Shown in pieces: positions 35,750-44,599 of a stretch of DNA of 64,000 nucleotides (position 1 is the first letter of the stretch; every line of letters starts with the position of its first letter). A program made the translations under genes and the position numbers. Where the stretch lies: NCBI GenBank assembly GCA_963753195.1, contig CAVWBH010000009.1, positions 992,001 to 1,056,000 of the forward strand. The letters run 5' to 3'. The notes beneath the pieces were generated by a model. The model saw nothing but the letters and a program-made list of their open reading frames with translations. It had not been told where the DNA came from and made no database searches. This DNA comes from Palsa-504 sp963753195 (GTDB taxonomy: Bacteria > Actinomycetota > Actinomycetes > Streptosporangiales > Streptosporangiaceae).

Positions 35750-38434
35750 ATGCCCGAGATGGCTGAGGATGACAACCGGGTCGGCGCCGACTGGGCGGGC
35801 GGCTCCGGCGGCAGGCCGGGACGCGGGCACCTGCGGATCTACCTCGGATCCGCGGCCGGAGTCGGCAAGACCTACGCCATGCTCGGTGAGGGGCATCGCC
35901 GGGCCGAACGCGGCGCCGATGTCGTGGTGGCGTTTGCCGAGGCGCACGGGCGCCGACTGACCGCCGCCTTGTTCGACGGCCTGGAGATGATCCCGCGTAA
36001 GCCGGTGACCTACCGCGGGGCCGTCTTCGAGGAGATGGACCTGGACGCGGTGCTGGCCCGCCGCCCGGAGATCGCGCTCGTCGACGAGTTCGCGCACACC
36101 AACGTCCCGGGTTCGGTGAACGAAAAGCGCTGGCAGGACGTGGAGGCGCTCCTCGACGCCGGCATCGACGTGATCTCCGCGGTCAACATCCAGCACCTGG
36201 AGTCGCTCAACGACGTGGTCGAGAAGATCACCGGCGTGCCGCAGCAGGAAACGGTGCCGGACGCGATCGTGCGGGCCGCCGATCAGGTCGAGCTGGTCGA
36301 CATGACGGCCGAGGCACTGCGGCGCAGGATGGCGCACGGGAACATCTACCCGCCGGAGAAGATCGACGCCGCCCTCACCAACTACTTCCGGACCGGGAAC
36401 CTCACCGCGCTGCGCGAGCTGGCCCTGCTGTGGCTGGCGGACAAGGTCGACGAGGGGCTGCAGCGCTACCGCACCGAGCACAAGATCCAGGGCGCGTGGG
36501 AGGCCAGGGAGCGGGTGGTGGTCGCCCTCACCGGCGGCCCCGAGGGCAGGACGCTGATCAGGCGGGCGGCCCGGATCGCGGCCCGCTCGGCGGGCGGCGA
36601 CCTGCTGGCCGTGCACGTCACCAAGTCCGACGGCCTGACCGGCGCGGATCCGGCCGCGCTGGCCAGCCAGCGGCGGCTGGCCGAGTCTGTCGGGGCCACC
36701 TATCACCAGGTGATCGGGGACGATATCTCCGAAGCCCTGCTCACCTTCGCCCGCGCGGAGAACGCGACCCAGCTCGTGCTCGGCGCGAGCCGCCGGTCCT
36801 GGCTGACCACGATGCTGACCGGGCCGGGCATCGGCAACCGGACCATCCGCGGCTCGGGCGACATCGACGTGCACATCGTGACCCACTCGGAGATGGGCCG
36901 GGGGCGCGGCCTGCCCAGGCCCGGCGGCGCCATCACGCCGCGCCGGCAGATCGCCGGATACGCGCTGGCCGCGGCGCTCCCGCCGGCGCTCACCCTGGTC
37001 CTGACCAGCCTGCGCGGCAGCCTCAACCTGACCAGCGACGTGCTGCTGTTCCTAGTCGCGGTTATCGTCGTCGCGCTGACCGGCGGCTTCGTCCCCGCGG
37101 TGCTGGCCGCGATCATCGGCTCGCTGCTGCTCAACTACTACTTCATCCCGCCGGTCCACCAGCTGACCATCGCGCAGGCCAACAACGCTCTCGCGCTCGT
37201 TGTCTTCATCATCGTCGGATTGCTGGTCAGCTGGGTGGTCGACATCGCGGCCCGGCGCACCAAGCAAGCGGCGCGGGCCAACGCGGAGTCGGAGCTGCTC
37301 GCCACCACCGCCGGGAGCGTCCTGCGCGGCCAGCAGGGGCTCAGCGCACTGCTGGAGCGAATACGGGAAGCGTTCGGGATGGACTCGGTGACCCTGCTGG
37401 AGGGCCCGCCCGCCGAGGAAGGCCAGGCCGCGGGCGCCATCGCGGAGCGGCTACGCGGCACGCCAGGCGCCTGGCACGTGGTGTCCAGCCAGGGCGTGCC
37501 CGCCGTCACCCGGCCGGACGACGCGGACGTCGAAGTGCCGGTCACCGACCGGCTGTCGCTGGCCCTGAAGGGCCGGCCGCTGCCCGCCGCGGACCGCCGC
37601 GTGCTCGGCGCGTTCGCGTCCTACGCGGCGGTGGCCCTCGACCAGCAGCGGCTGACCGCGGAGGCCGAGGCGGCCAAGCCCATCGCGGCCGCCGACAAGA
37701 TGCGCACCGCGCTGCTGGCCGCGGTGAGCCACGACCTGCGCACGCCGCTCGCGTCGGCCAAGGCGGCGGTGACCAGCCTACGGTCAGCCGACGTGAACTG
37801 GGCGGCGGAAGACCACGACGAGCTGCTGGCCACGGCGGACGAGTCGCTGGACCGGCTCACCCACCTGGTGGACAACCTGCTGGATATGAGCAGGCTGCAG
37901 GCCGGCGCGCTGTCCCTGTTCCCGCGGCCCGCCGGGCTGGACGAGATCGTCTCCCGGGCGCTGGACAACCTGGACCCGGCCGCGCGCGGCATCACCGTCG
38001 ACATGCCGGAGTCGCTGCCGGAGATCAACGTCGACCCGGCCATCCTGGAACGCGTCATCGTGAACCTGACCGAGAACGCGCTGCGCTACTCACCGCCGGG
38101 CCGGCCCCCGCTGCTGACCGCCAGCGCGCTCGGGGACCGGGTCGAGCTGCGCGTGGTCGACCGCGGCCCCGGCATCCCGGAGAAGGAACGGGACCGGATG
38201 TTCGTGCCGTTCCAGCGGCTGGGTGACACCGACAACACGACCGGGGTGGGGCTCGGGCTCGCACTGTCACGGGGCCTGACCGAGGCGATGGGCGGGACGC
38301 TGACCGCCGAGGACACGCCGGGCGGCGGGCTGACCATGACCGTGTCGGTGCCGGTCGCCGCGCAGCCGGACTACTCCTATGAGCCCGGCCACCGGGAACG
38401 CGGAGCGACGGCGAGCGAGCGGGAGGCCCGGTGA
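35750..38434 (+). CDS. kdpD: Osmosensitive K+ channel histidine kinase KdpD
   Basis: An 894-residue sensor kinase. The N-terminal KdpD domain has Walker A GSAAGVGKTYAML (33-45) and Walker B LVDEFAHTN. A universal stress protein-like domain (about 255-380) follows, then four membrane helices (about 405-500), a GAF-like region, and a kinase core with the phospho-acceptor His661 (AVSHDLRTPLAS). The N box (VNLTENALRYSPP) and G boxes (DRGPGIPE, GVGLGLALS) are present. It overlaps the following regulator by GTGA. KdpD senses K+ limitation and, through KdpE, induces kdpABC. Confidence 0.96.
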   Translation: MPEMAEDDNRVGADWAGGSGGRPGRGHLRIYLGSAAGVGKTYAMLGEGHRRAERGADVVVAFAEAHGRRLTAALFDGLEMIPRKPVTYRGAVFEEMDLDAVLARRPEIALVDEFAHTNVPGSVNEKRWQDVEALLDAGIDVISAVNIQHLESLNDVVEKITGVPQQETVPDAIVRAADQVELVDMTAEALRRRMAHGNIYPPEKIDAALTNYFRTGNLTALRELALLWLADKVDEGLQRYRTEHKIQGAWEARERVVVALTGGPEGRTLIRRAARIAARSAGGDLLAVHVTKSDGLTGADPAALASQRRLAESVGATYHQVIGDDISEALLTFARAENATQLVLGASRRSWLTTMLTGPGIGNRTIRGSGDIDVHIVTHSEMGRGRGLPRPGGAITPRRQIAGYALAAALPPALTLVLTSLRGSLNLTSDVLLFLVAVIVVALTGGFVPAVLAAIIGSLLLNYYFIPPVHQLTIAQANNALALVVFIIVGLLVSWVVDIAARRTKQAARANAESELLATTAGSVLRGQQGLSALLERIREAFGMDSVTLLEGPPAEEGQAAGAIAERLRGTPGAWHVVSSQGVPAVTRPDDADVEVPVTDRLSLALKGRPLPAADRRVLGAFASYAAVALDQQRLTAEAEAAKPIAAADKMRTALLAAVSHDLRTPLASAKAAVTSLRSADVNWAAEDHDELLATADESLDRLTHLVDNLLDMSRLQAGALSLFPRPAGLDEIVSRALDNLDPAARGITVDMPESLPEINVDPAILERVIVNLTENALRYSPPGRPPLLTASALGDRVELRVVDRGPGIPEKERDRMFVPFQRLGDTDNTTGVGLGLALSRGLTEAMGGTLTAEDTPGGGLTMTVSVPVAAQPDYSYEPGHRERGATASEREAR

Positions 38435-39141
38435 CCAGGGTGCTGGTCGTCGACGACGAGCCGCAGATCCTCCGGGCGCTGCGCATCAACCTGAGGGTGC
38501 GCGAGTACCAGGTGGACATGGCGGCCACCGGGGCCGAGGCGCTCGAGATGGCCGCCCGCCACCCGCCCGACCTCGTGATCCTCGACCTCGGCCTGCCGGA
38601 CCTGGACGGCGTGGAGGTGATCGGCGGCCTGCGCGGGTGGACCAAGGCGCCGATCATCGTGCTGTCCGGCCGGGCCGACAGCACGGACAAGGTCGAGGCG
38701 CTCGATGCGGGCGCGGACGACTATGTCACCAAGCCGTTCGGCGTGGAGGAGCTGCTGGCCCGCATGCGCGCCGCGGCCCGGCGCACCGGAGGCGCCGAGG
38801 ACCTGCCCCGGATCAAGCTCGGCGACCTCATCGTGGACCTCGCCGCCAAGCGGGTCATCCGGCAGGCCCGGATCCACGCGGGGGCGGATGACATCAGGCT
38901 CACTCCCACCGAATGGCACCTGCTCGAGGTGCTGCTCCGCAATCCGGGCAAGCTGCTCAGCCGCAACCAGCTGCTGACCGAGGTCTGGGGCCCGGGGTAC
39001 GCCGACGCCACCGGCAACCTCCGCCTGTACATGGCGCAGCTGCGCCGCAAGCTCGAACCTGATCCGGCCCGGCCCCGCTGGCTGATCACCGAGCCCGGGA
39101 TGGGGTACCGCTACCAGCCGGGCCCGGACGAGGCGCCCTGA
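38431..39141 (+). CDS. kdpE: KdpE-like OmpR-family response regulator (copy 2)
   Basis: A 236-residue regulator starting at GTG 38431 within the kdpD stop. The receiver has VVDDEPQI, the phospho-acceptor Asp52 (ILDLGLPDLDG) and YVTKPFGVEE. The winged helix has TPTEWHLLEVL and ends GMGYRYQPGPDE. Overlap with kdpD marks it as the canonical KdpD partner. It shares its overall layout and C-terminus with the copy at 33117, so the two look like paralogues. Confidence 0.93.
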   Translation: MTRVLVVDDEPQILRALRINLRVREYQVDMAATGAEALEMAARHPPDLVILDLGLPDLDGVEVIGGLRGWTKAPIIVLSGRADSTDKVEALDAGADDYVTKPFGVEELLARMRAAARRTGGAEDLPRIKLGDLIVDLAAKRVIRQARIHAGADDIRLTPTEWHLLEVLLRNPGKLLSRNQLLTEVWGPGYADATGNLRLYMAQLRRKLEPDPARPRWLITEPGMGYRYQPGPDEAP

Positions 39142-39164
39142 TAACGGCCTTCCAGTGGCCCGGC

Positions 39165-39875
39165 CTACCAGGGGTAGGGCTGGCCGTCGCGGGTGAAGGT
39201 GCCGGTGGGACCGCCGCCCGGAATCGTGACCGCCCAGATGACGCTGGCTGCGGCCTGGGTCAGGGAGCGGCCCTGGGGCTGGTCCTCGCCGACGGGCCAG
39301 CCGGGGCAGACCGCGTTGACCAGGATGCCGTCCCTGGCCAGCTCGCCGGCGAGCAGCCTGGTCAGCGCGTTGAGGCCGGCCTTTGACACGCCGTAGGCGG
39401 GCGAGCCGCCGGTCATGGCGGCGATCGAGCCGCCCTCGCTGCTCACGTTCACGATGCGCGGGCGGGGGCTGGAGCGCAGCATCGGCAGCAGCGCGTGGAT
39501 CACCCGCCAGGGGCCGAACAGGTTGACGTCGATCGCCTCCGCGACCGCGCCCAGGTCGACGTCGCTCGCCGTCGCCCACCGGTCGTACATGGTCGAGGCG
39601 TTGTTGACCAGCACATCGGTGCGGCCGAACTGCTCCTTCACCCAGTCGGCCATCGCGGCGACGCTGTTGGAGTTGTCCACCTCAAGCTGGCAGGCGGTGA
39701 TGCGGCTGCCCTCGGGGTCAAGCTCCTTGGCGGCTAGCTCGCCTTTGCGCAGGTCGCGGGAGCCGAGTACCACCGCGAATCCGAGCAGGGCCAGCTGGCG
39801 GCATATCTCGCGGCCGACGCCGCGGTTACCGCCGGTCACCACGGCCACAGGGAGGTCAGCGGACACGGGGACCAC
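39165..39875 (-). CDS. SDR-family NAD(P)-dependent oxidoreductase
   Basis: A 236-residue short-chain dehydrogenase. Cofactor motif VVTGGNRGVGREI (TGxxxGxG) lies at about 10-22, NNAST follows, and the catalytic Ser with YGVSK (YxxxK) is near 150. It is a lone gene that resembles plant-type carbonyl reductases. The substrate is unknown. An upstream fragment (39912) and a small membrane gene share its strand. Confidence 0.9.
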   Translation of the reverse strand: MVPVSADLPVAVVTGGNRGVGREICRQLALLGFAVVLGSRDLRKGELAAKELDPEGSRITACQLEVDNSNSVAAMADWVKEQFGRTDVLVNNASTMYDRWATASDVDLGAVAEAIDVNLFGPWRVIHALLPMLRSSPRPRIVNVSSEGGSIAAMTGGSPAYGVSKAGLNALTRLLAGELARDGILVNAVCPGWPVGEDQPQGRSLTQAAASVIWAVTIPGGGPTGTFTRDGQPYPW

Positions 39876-39911
39876 CCGCGCCCGCGATTACCGCGAGCTT
39901 AATCATGCCAG

Positions 39912-40049
39912 TCATCTTGCCATCCGGTGAGCACGGCCCTGGTTCGATTCGCCATCTAGGATCGCCCGGTCCAGGATCACGCCGCGCTGGTTGAACAGCA
40001 GGTAGTCCCAGCAGCCAGAGGCATGAGGCGAGACCACCACCAGGTAACG
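39912..40049 (-). other. Protein-like fragment of about 45 codons, possible gene remnant
   Basis: The minus strand reads RYLVVVSPHASGCWDYLLF, then NQRGVILDRAILDGES, and stops at 39912. The composition is strongly protein-like for so short a frame, but no start codon with a ribosome-binding site is visible; the first in-frame candidate is a GTG in the YLVVV segment. It may be a small conserved protein or the 3' end of a lost gene. Confidence 0.35.
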
Positions 40050-40063
40050 TGAGCCCGGGGTTC

Positions 40064-40237
40064 CTAAGCCACGGCGAGGATGACGGCGATGATGATCGCG
40101 ACGATCACCACGCCCGCGGCGATGAGCACGCCAGGAGAAGCGGGAAAGCGGCGGGCGGGCTTGACGTCCTCATCACCGCGTTCGACAAAGGCCCGGAAGC
40201 GCCCGGTATTCGCGCTCGGATCTTCAAACTCCGACAT
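40064..40237 (-). CDS. Small single-pass membrane protein
   Basis: A 57-residue frame from ATG 40237. It has a charged cytoplasmic start (MSEFEDPSANTGRF) and then RRF-P. One strong C-terminal membrane helix (GVLIAAGVVIVAIIIAVILAV, residues 36-56) follows. The layout is typical of real small tail-anchored proteins, and the helix is unlikely to occur by chance. The ribosome-binding site is weak. The function is unknown. Confidence 0.65.
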   Translation of the reverse strand: MSEFEDPSANTGRFRAFVERGDEDVKPARRFPASPGVLIAAGVVIVAIIIAVILAVA

Positions 40238-40307
40238 GCCGATGACTGTAGCTGCTCAGGGCGGCCCGAGGGATGGATTGGCGATGATCCGGTTCAGCGG
40301 CCGGCCC

Positions 40308-40772
40308 TCAGCGCAGCGGGGCCAGCGCGTCGGCCCGGTCGAGCAGCCGGGATAGCACGATCACGCTCCGGGTCCTGACCACGAACGGCTCGGCCCGGAT
40401 GCGCTCCATGACGGTCTCGAAATGCCGGACATCGGCGGCCCTGATGTGAACCAGGGCATCGGCCTCGCCGGTGATCGTGCATGCGTCGGCGACCTCGGGA
40501 TAGCGCCGCACCGCGGCCGCGATCTCATCGGGCGAGGTGCGGCCGCCGCAGAAGAGCTCGACATACGCCTCGGTGGTCCAGCCCATGGCCGCGGGATCCA
40601 CCCGGGCCGAGAAGCCCCTGATCGCGCCGGCCGCCCGTAGCCGGTCCACCCGCCGCTTCACGGCGGGCGCGGACAACCCGACCTGCTGGCCGATCACGGC
40701 GTAACTGGCCCGCGCGTCCTTGATCAGCGCGGCGATGATTCGCGCGTCGATGTCATCCACGATGGCCGCCAC
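40308..40772 (-). CDS. Lrp/AsnC-family transcriptional regulator
   Basis: A 154-residue regulator with an N-terminal winged helix (DARIIAALIKDARASYAVIG, then QQVGLSAPAVKRRVDRL) and a C-terminal RAM/AsnC effector domain (VADACTITGEADALVHI). Such proteins respond to amino acids. A strong terminator-like hairpin lies 35 bases upstream on the same strand. It is divergent from the LysR gene at 41055. Its targets are unknown; the TTGCGCAA pair at 58180 is a candidate for a regulator of this family. Confidence 0.93.
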   Translation of the reverse strand: MAAIVDDIDARIIAALIKDARASYAVIGQQVGLSAPAVKRRVDRLRAAGAIRGFSARVDPAAMGWTTEAYVELFCGGRTSPDEIAAAVRRYPEVADACTITGEADALVHIRAADVRHFETVMERIRAEPFVVRTRSVIVLSRLLDRADALAPLR

Positions 40773-40806
40773 AGCGGCAAACCCTATCCGCTTCCGGGCA
40801 TAAAAC

Positions 40807-40837
40807 GAGGCTCGGCGTCCCGCTTTCGCCGAGCCTC
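40807..40837 (-). terminator. Intrinsic terminator-like hairpin in the asnC leader
   Basis: GAGGCTCGGC and GCCGAGCCTC form a perfect 10-bp stem around an 11-base loop. On the minus strand the stem is followed by GTTTTA, a classic intrinsic terminator. No minus-strand gene lies upstream to terminate, so it could be an attenuator in the asnC leader or the end of a short RNA. Confidence 0.6.
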
Positions 40838-41054
40838 ACTAAGGGAGACGCCAAGGCCGCCGCAGTGGTTGACACGACCGGGAAAACGTTGCAAACCGTT
40901 CCGGCGAGGGCGCGCCGGGGGCGGCGCAGCTCCCGGCGCCACGGCGGGCGGCCTGGTGCCGCCGCCGTGACCTGGCCGGATACGTCCCAATTGCCCGAAA
41001 TAGGTGTGGAGCAACGCTCTGGGCGGACAGATCGGCACGATCTATAGTCGGGGG

Positions 41055-42095
41055 ATGCTGGACGTGACGAGGCTGCGCGTGCTGGTGGCAGTGGCACGTT
41101 ACGGCTCGGTCACGGCCGCGGCCCGGGCGCTGAACTACGCCCAGCCGTCGGTGAGCCATCATCTGGCCCGGCTGGAGGCCGAGACCGGGACCAAGCTCAT
41201 CCAGCGCGCCGGGCGGGGGATCCGGCTCACCGACGCGGGGCGGCTCCTGGCCGAGCGGGGGGCCGAGGTGATCGGCAGGCTGGATGCGGCGGAGAACGAG
41301 CTGGCCGCCTACACCGGGATGCGGGCCGGGCGGCTGCGGCTCGCGGCGTTCCCATCTGCGCTCGGCACCATCGTCCCGGCCGCGGCGGCGATGCTGCGCA
41401 CCCGCCAGTCCAGCATCGACCTGCGGCTGACCGAGGCCGAACCGCCGGAGGCGCTGCACATGCTCCGGGCCGGTTACGTCGACGTCGCGCTGATGTTCCG
41501 GTACTTCCCGGACGCCGCTGGCCCGGAAAGCGTCCTGGAGAGCGCGGAACACCTGGCCGTGCCCGGGGGCGCGGGAGGCCGGTCAGGCGAGGCGCAGGGC
41601 GCGACGTTCGGCGCGGTGGGGCTCCCCGATGACGATGAGGGCGGCATCGACCTGAGCGAGGGCGTGCGCGAACAGCTGATCCTGGACGAGCCGGTCTACC
41701 TGGTGACCTCGGCGCACGGCGCCGAGCAGGGTCCGCTTGAGCTGGCCCGGTACGCGCGCCACCGGTGGATCGCGGGCTGCGACCGCTGCCGGGCCAACCT
41801 GCTCCGGCAGTGCGCCCAGGCCGGGTTCATCCCGAAGATCGCGTTCACCACCGACGACTATGTCGCGGTCCAGGCGCTGGTCGCCGCCGACCTGGGCGTG
41901 TCGATCCTGCCTGCGCTGTGCCTGCGGGCGGCGCGTCACCCGGGGGTGAGGACGGCACCGCTGGCGGGCGCGCGCCGGCACGTATTCGCGGTACGGTACG
42001 GCGACCCACCGGACCCGCTCGCGGTGACCCTGCTCACCGACGCGCTGCGCGCCGCCGCCGAGCCCGCGGGCCAGCCGGTCAGCCCTTCGGAGTGA
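41055..42095 (+). CDS. LysR-family transcriptional regulator
   Basis: A 346-residue LysR protein from ATG 41055, preceded by GGGG and a TATAGT -10-like hexamer just upstream. The HTH is LVAVARYGSVTAAARALNYAQPSVSHH. The effector domain has an extra Gly/Asp-rich loop (about 170-205), which makes the protein longer than the usual 300. It is divergent from the AsnC gene. Its target is unknown. Confidence 0.9.
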   Translation: MLDVTRLRVLVAVARYGSVTAAARALNYAQPSVSHHLARLEAETGTKLIQRAGRGIRLTDAGRLLAERGAEVIGRLDAAENELAAYTGMRAGRLRLAAFPSALGTIVPAAAAMLRTRQSSIDLRLTEAEPPEALHMLRAGYVDVALMFRYFPDAAGPESVLESAEHLAVPGGAGGRSGEAQGATFGAVGLPDDDEGGIDLSEGVREQLILDEPVYLVTSAHGAEQGPLELARYARHRWIAGCDRCRANLLRQCAQAGFIPKIAFTTDDYVAVQALVAADLGVSILPALCLRAARHPGVRTAPLAGARRHVFAVRYGDPPDPLAVTLLTDALRAAAEPAGQPVSPSE

Positions 42096-42097
42096 GG

Positions 42098-42385
42098 TCA
42101 GCTGGCCGCCGGCTCGAGGCTTTCCTTGAGCGCCTCGGTCACCGTCCGGGCCAGGCCGAGCTCGTTGACGGCCCGGCTGACGATCAGTCCGCCCCCGTGG
42201 ACCCGGAAGGCGGTAGCGTCGTCGGCCCACTGCATACGAACCGTGGCGGAGGTCAGGGATCCGTGCTTTACGGTCAGTGAGTCCGGTCCGCGGCGGGTAA
42301 CCGCGTAAGCGCTGCCGAGCTGGGCTCGCAGAGCGGCCGCGGCCTGCTGTGGAGTTACTTCCCTGTGAATGGTGGTGGTGGGCAT
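42098..42385 (-). CDS. Small hypothetical protein
   Basis: A 95-residue protein from ATG 42385, set by an excellent AAAGGAG ribosome-binding site 6-7 bases upstream. It has no membrane segment or known motif. The sequence (TPQQAAAALRAQLGSAYAV, then a beta-rich middle) suggests a compact alpha/beta fold. It lies downstream of the DUF1707 gene on the same strand. Function unknown. Confidence 0.75.
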   Translation of the reverse strand: MPTTTIHREVTPQQAAAALRAQLGSAYAVTRRGPDSLTVKHGSLTSATVRMQWADDATAFRVHGGGLIVSRAVNELGLARTVTEALKESLEPAAS

Positions 42386-42458
42386 TGCGGTCTCCTTTGG
42401 TGAAGGAACATGGTGTGGGCCCGAGGTCTCGCGGTAACGACCGGGAGGCGTCGCGGCG

Positions 42459-42977
42459 TTACCGCCGGGGGGACTGGTCGTCACGGGGCTCGGGATCATG
42501 CCGCGCGGCTGACCGGCGTTTACCGGGAGCAGGCGCGCCCGTCATCCAGCGCCGCAGCATCAGGACGCCCAAGGGCAGCACTACCCACAAGAACCACAGA
42601 CCGCCGGCCGCGCCACTGAGCAGCCAGACCGCGAACAGGAACAGGCTGATCGCCAGCCAGGACCCCCAGGCGGCCCGCCACGCCGGGGAGAGCTTGCCCG
42701 TCCCGGCCTCGGCCGGCCCAGAGGGACGTCGTCCGGCCAGCAGCGGGCCGGCCGCGGGGCGGTCAAGTGCGGCACTCGGAAGCTGGCCCAGATCTGTAGC
42801 AGGCAGGTCCGCAACAAGCCTGTCCAGTTCGCCCAGCGTCTTCGCGGCATACGCCAGGTCCAGACGCTGATGGAACTCCTCAGCGGTAAGCCGCCCGGCG
42901 GCTATGCCCTCGCCCAAGGCCGAGACCGTTCGGTCACGGTCCGCATCGCCGGCGCGCATCGTTGCGTGATCAGCCAT
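42459..42977 (-). CDS. DUF1707 membrane protein
   Basis: A 172-residue protein. The N-terminal DUF1707 (SHOCT-like) domain is MRAGDADRDRTVSALGEGIA followed by GRLTAEEFHQRLDLAYAAKT. Two membrane helices follow (about 105-145). The tail is basic. The domain is common in actinobacteria as a short oligomerisation or regulatory module; the role here is unknown. It starts just upstream of the small hypothetical gene. Confidence 0.88.
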   Translation of the reverse strand: MADHATMRAGDADRDRTVSALGEGIAAGRLTAEEFHQRLDLAYAAKTLGELDRLVADLPATDLGQLPSAALDRPAAGPLLAGRRPSGPAEAGTGKLSPAWRAAWGSWLAISLFLFAVWLLSGAAGGLWFLWVVLPLGVLMLRRWMTGAPAPGKRRSAARHDPEPRDDQSPRR

Positions 42978-43066
42978 CGGTAACCTCCTCGGCTACCCGT
43001 CCACCCTTGAACCTAGGCAGGCCCGGCCCGGTAGGGCAGAGGCGATGGGCCCGCGGCCATGGGACC

Positions 43067-43717
43067 TTAGGCGCAGCCGGACGGAGTGATGTCGCCGGTC
43101 AAGTAGCGCTGCACGGCGGGCCCGATCGCGGCGACCAGGTCTTCGACGCCCGCCGACGCGATCGGCTCGAGCCGCAGCAGGTGCCTGGTGAAGCCCAGGC
43201 CGACGACCTGGCTGGCCACCAGGGTGGCGCGGAACCGGCCCTCGGCGTCGTCACGGAGCCCGGCTCCGCGGATCATGCTGGCCACGATGGTGCTGGTCAC
43301 GAACTCCCGCAGCATGACCAGCCCCTGCTCGGTGGTCGCCGCGGCGCGCAGCAGGCCGAGGAAGGCCTCCCTGACTTCCGGCACGTCCCAGACGCGGAGC
43401 ATGGTCCCGACCAGCACCTCGCCGAGGTGGGCCTCGAAGTCCTGGCCGAGCCGGTCGCGAGCCGCGCCCAGGGCCCGGCCCATGATCTCGCTCGGCAGCA
43501 CGGGCAGCTGCATGGCGGCGGCGAACAGGCGCTCCTTGGTGCCGTAGAAATGGTGGATCAGCGCGGGATTGACCCCGGCGCTGGCCGCGATGCCCCGGAT
43601 GGTCGCCCCGTCATAGCCGTGCTGGCCGAAGTCGCGCCGGGCGGCCTCGAGGATGGCCTCCCGGGTCCGGCTCTCCCCCGCCCGCCGGCCGGCCCGGCGC
43701 GGACCTGGGCTGCTCAC
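43067..43717 (-). CDS. TetR-family transcriptional regulator of the ABC operon
   Basis: A 216-residue repressor. The N-terminal HTH is YDGATIRGIAASAGVNPALIH and continues HFYGTKERLF (about 35-65). The C-terminal ligand domain is variable. It is the last gene of the permease-ATPase-ATPase operon, with its start overlapping the preceding stop (ATGA). That position predicts repression of the exporter. The palindrome at 46584-46603 in the operon promoter is a candidate operator. Confidence 0.92.
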   Translation of the reverse strand: MSSPGPRRAGRRAGESRTREAILEAARRDFGQHGYDGATIRGIAASAGVNPALIHHFYGTKERLFAAAMQLPVLPSEIMGRALGAARDRLGQDFEAHLGEVLVGTMLRVWDVPEVREAFLGLLRAAATTEQGLVMLREFVTSTIVASMIRGAGLRDDAEGRFRATLVASQVVGLGFTRHLLRLEPIASAGVEDLVAAIGPAVQRYLTGDITPSGCA

Positions 43718-44599
43718 CGCGCGGACTCCCCGTCCCCGGGCACGGGAGCCGCGGCCAGCGCGAAGAACCGCTCGTCCAGCGTGGCCGGCTCCTCGCTGAC
43801 GATGGCGGGCAGGCCGAGCAGCGCACGGCTGACCGCTGGCACCGACGGGCCGGGGACCCGCAGCACCTGGCCGGCGAGCACGGCGCGGAGCCCGGCCGCC
43901 TCCAGCGACCGCAGCGCGGCGGCCCAGTCAGCGGCCCGCACTACCGCGGTGCGGGCCGCGGCCCACGATCTGCGCCGCGGTGCCCGCGGCGACCACGCGC
44001 CCGCTGGCCATCACGACGAGCCGCGAGCACTCCTCCGCCTCTTCCATGTTGTGGGTGGTGACCACGGCCCCGGCCCCGGCCGCGGCGGCCTCGCCGATCG
44101 TCTCCCACAGCCGGGCCCGGGCCAGCGGGTCCACTCCGGAGGTCGGCTCGTCCAGCAGCAAGAGGTCCGGCCGGTGCTCCAGGGCCTGGGCGAACGCCAC
44201 CCGCCGCGCCACGCCGAGCGGCAGGTCGCGGACGCAGACCCCGGCGAACGGCCGCAGCGACTCAGGGACGCCGGACGGATGAGGAACCGAGAACACGGCG
44301 CGGGAGAAGGCCAGGTTCTCCTCGACCGTGAGGTCCTCGTACAGGCCGAGGCCCTGCGGCACGTACCCGATCCGCCGCCGGGCCGCCCGCGATGGCGGCT
44401 GCCCGAACAACCGCGCCGAGCCGCCGGAGGGCGGCAGGAGGCCGAGCAGCATGCGGATCAGGGTGGTCTTGCCCGCGCCGTTGGCGCCGAGCAGGCCGAC
44501 CATCTCGCCCGGCCCGACGGTCAGGTCCACCCGGTCGACGGCGGTGTGCTGGCCGAACACCCGGGTGAGGCCGACGCATTCGGCGAGCGGTTCAGGCAT
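43714..44599 (-). CDS. ABC transporter ATP-binding protein, frameshifted near the C-terminus
   Basis: An ATPase from ATG 44599 (GGAG upstream). Walker A LLGANGAGKTTLIR, LLLLDEPTSGVDP (Walker B) and THNMEEAEE (H loop) are present; the signature region RDLPLGVARR is degenerate. After AAQIVG the frame leaves homology and ends at 43928. The expected C-terminal helix domain (RTAVVRAADWAAALRSLE onward) continues in another frame to 43714. Deleting one base in the G/C run at 43951-43965 restores one protein of about 295 residues. It is the second ATPase of the operon, overlapping the first by 8 bases. Confidence 0.83.
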
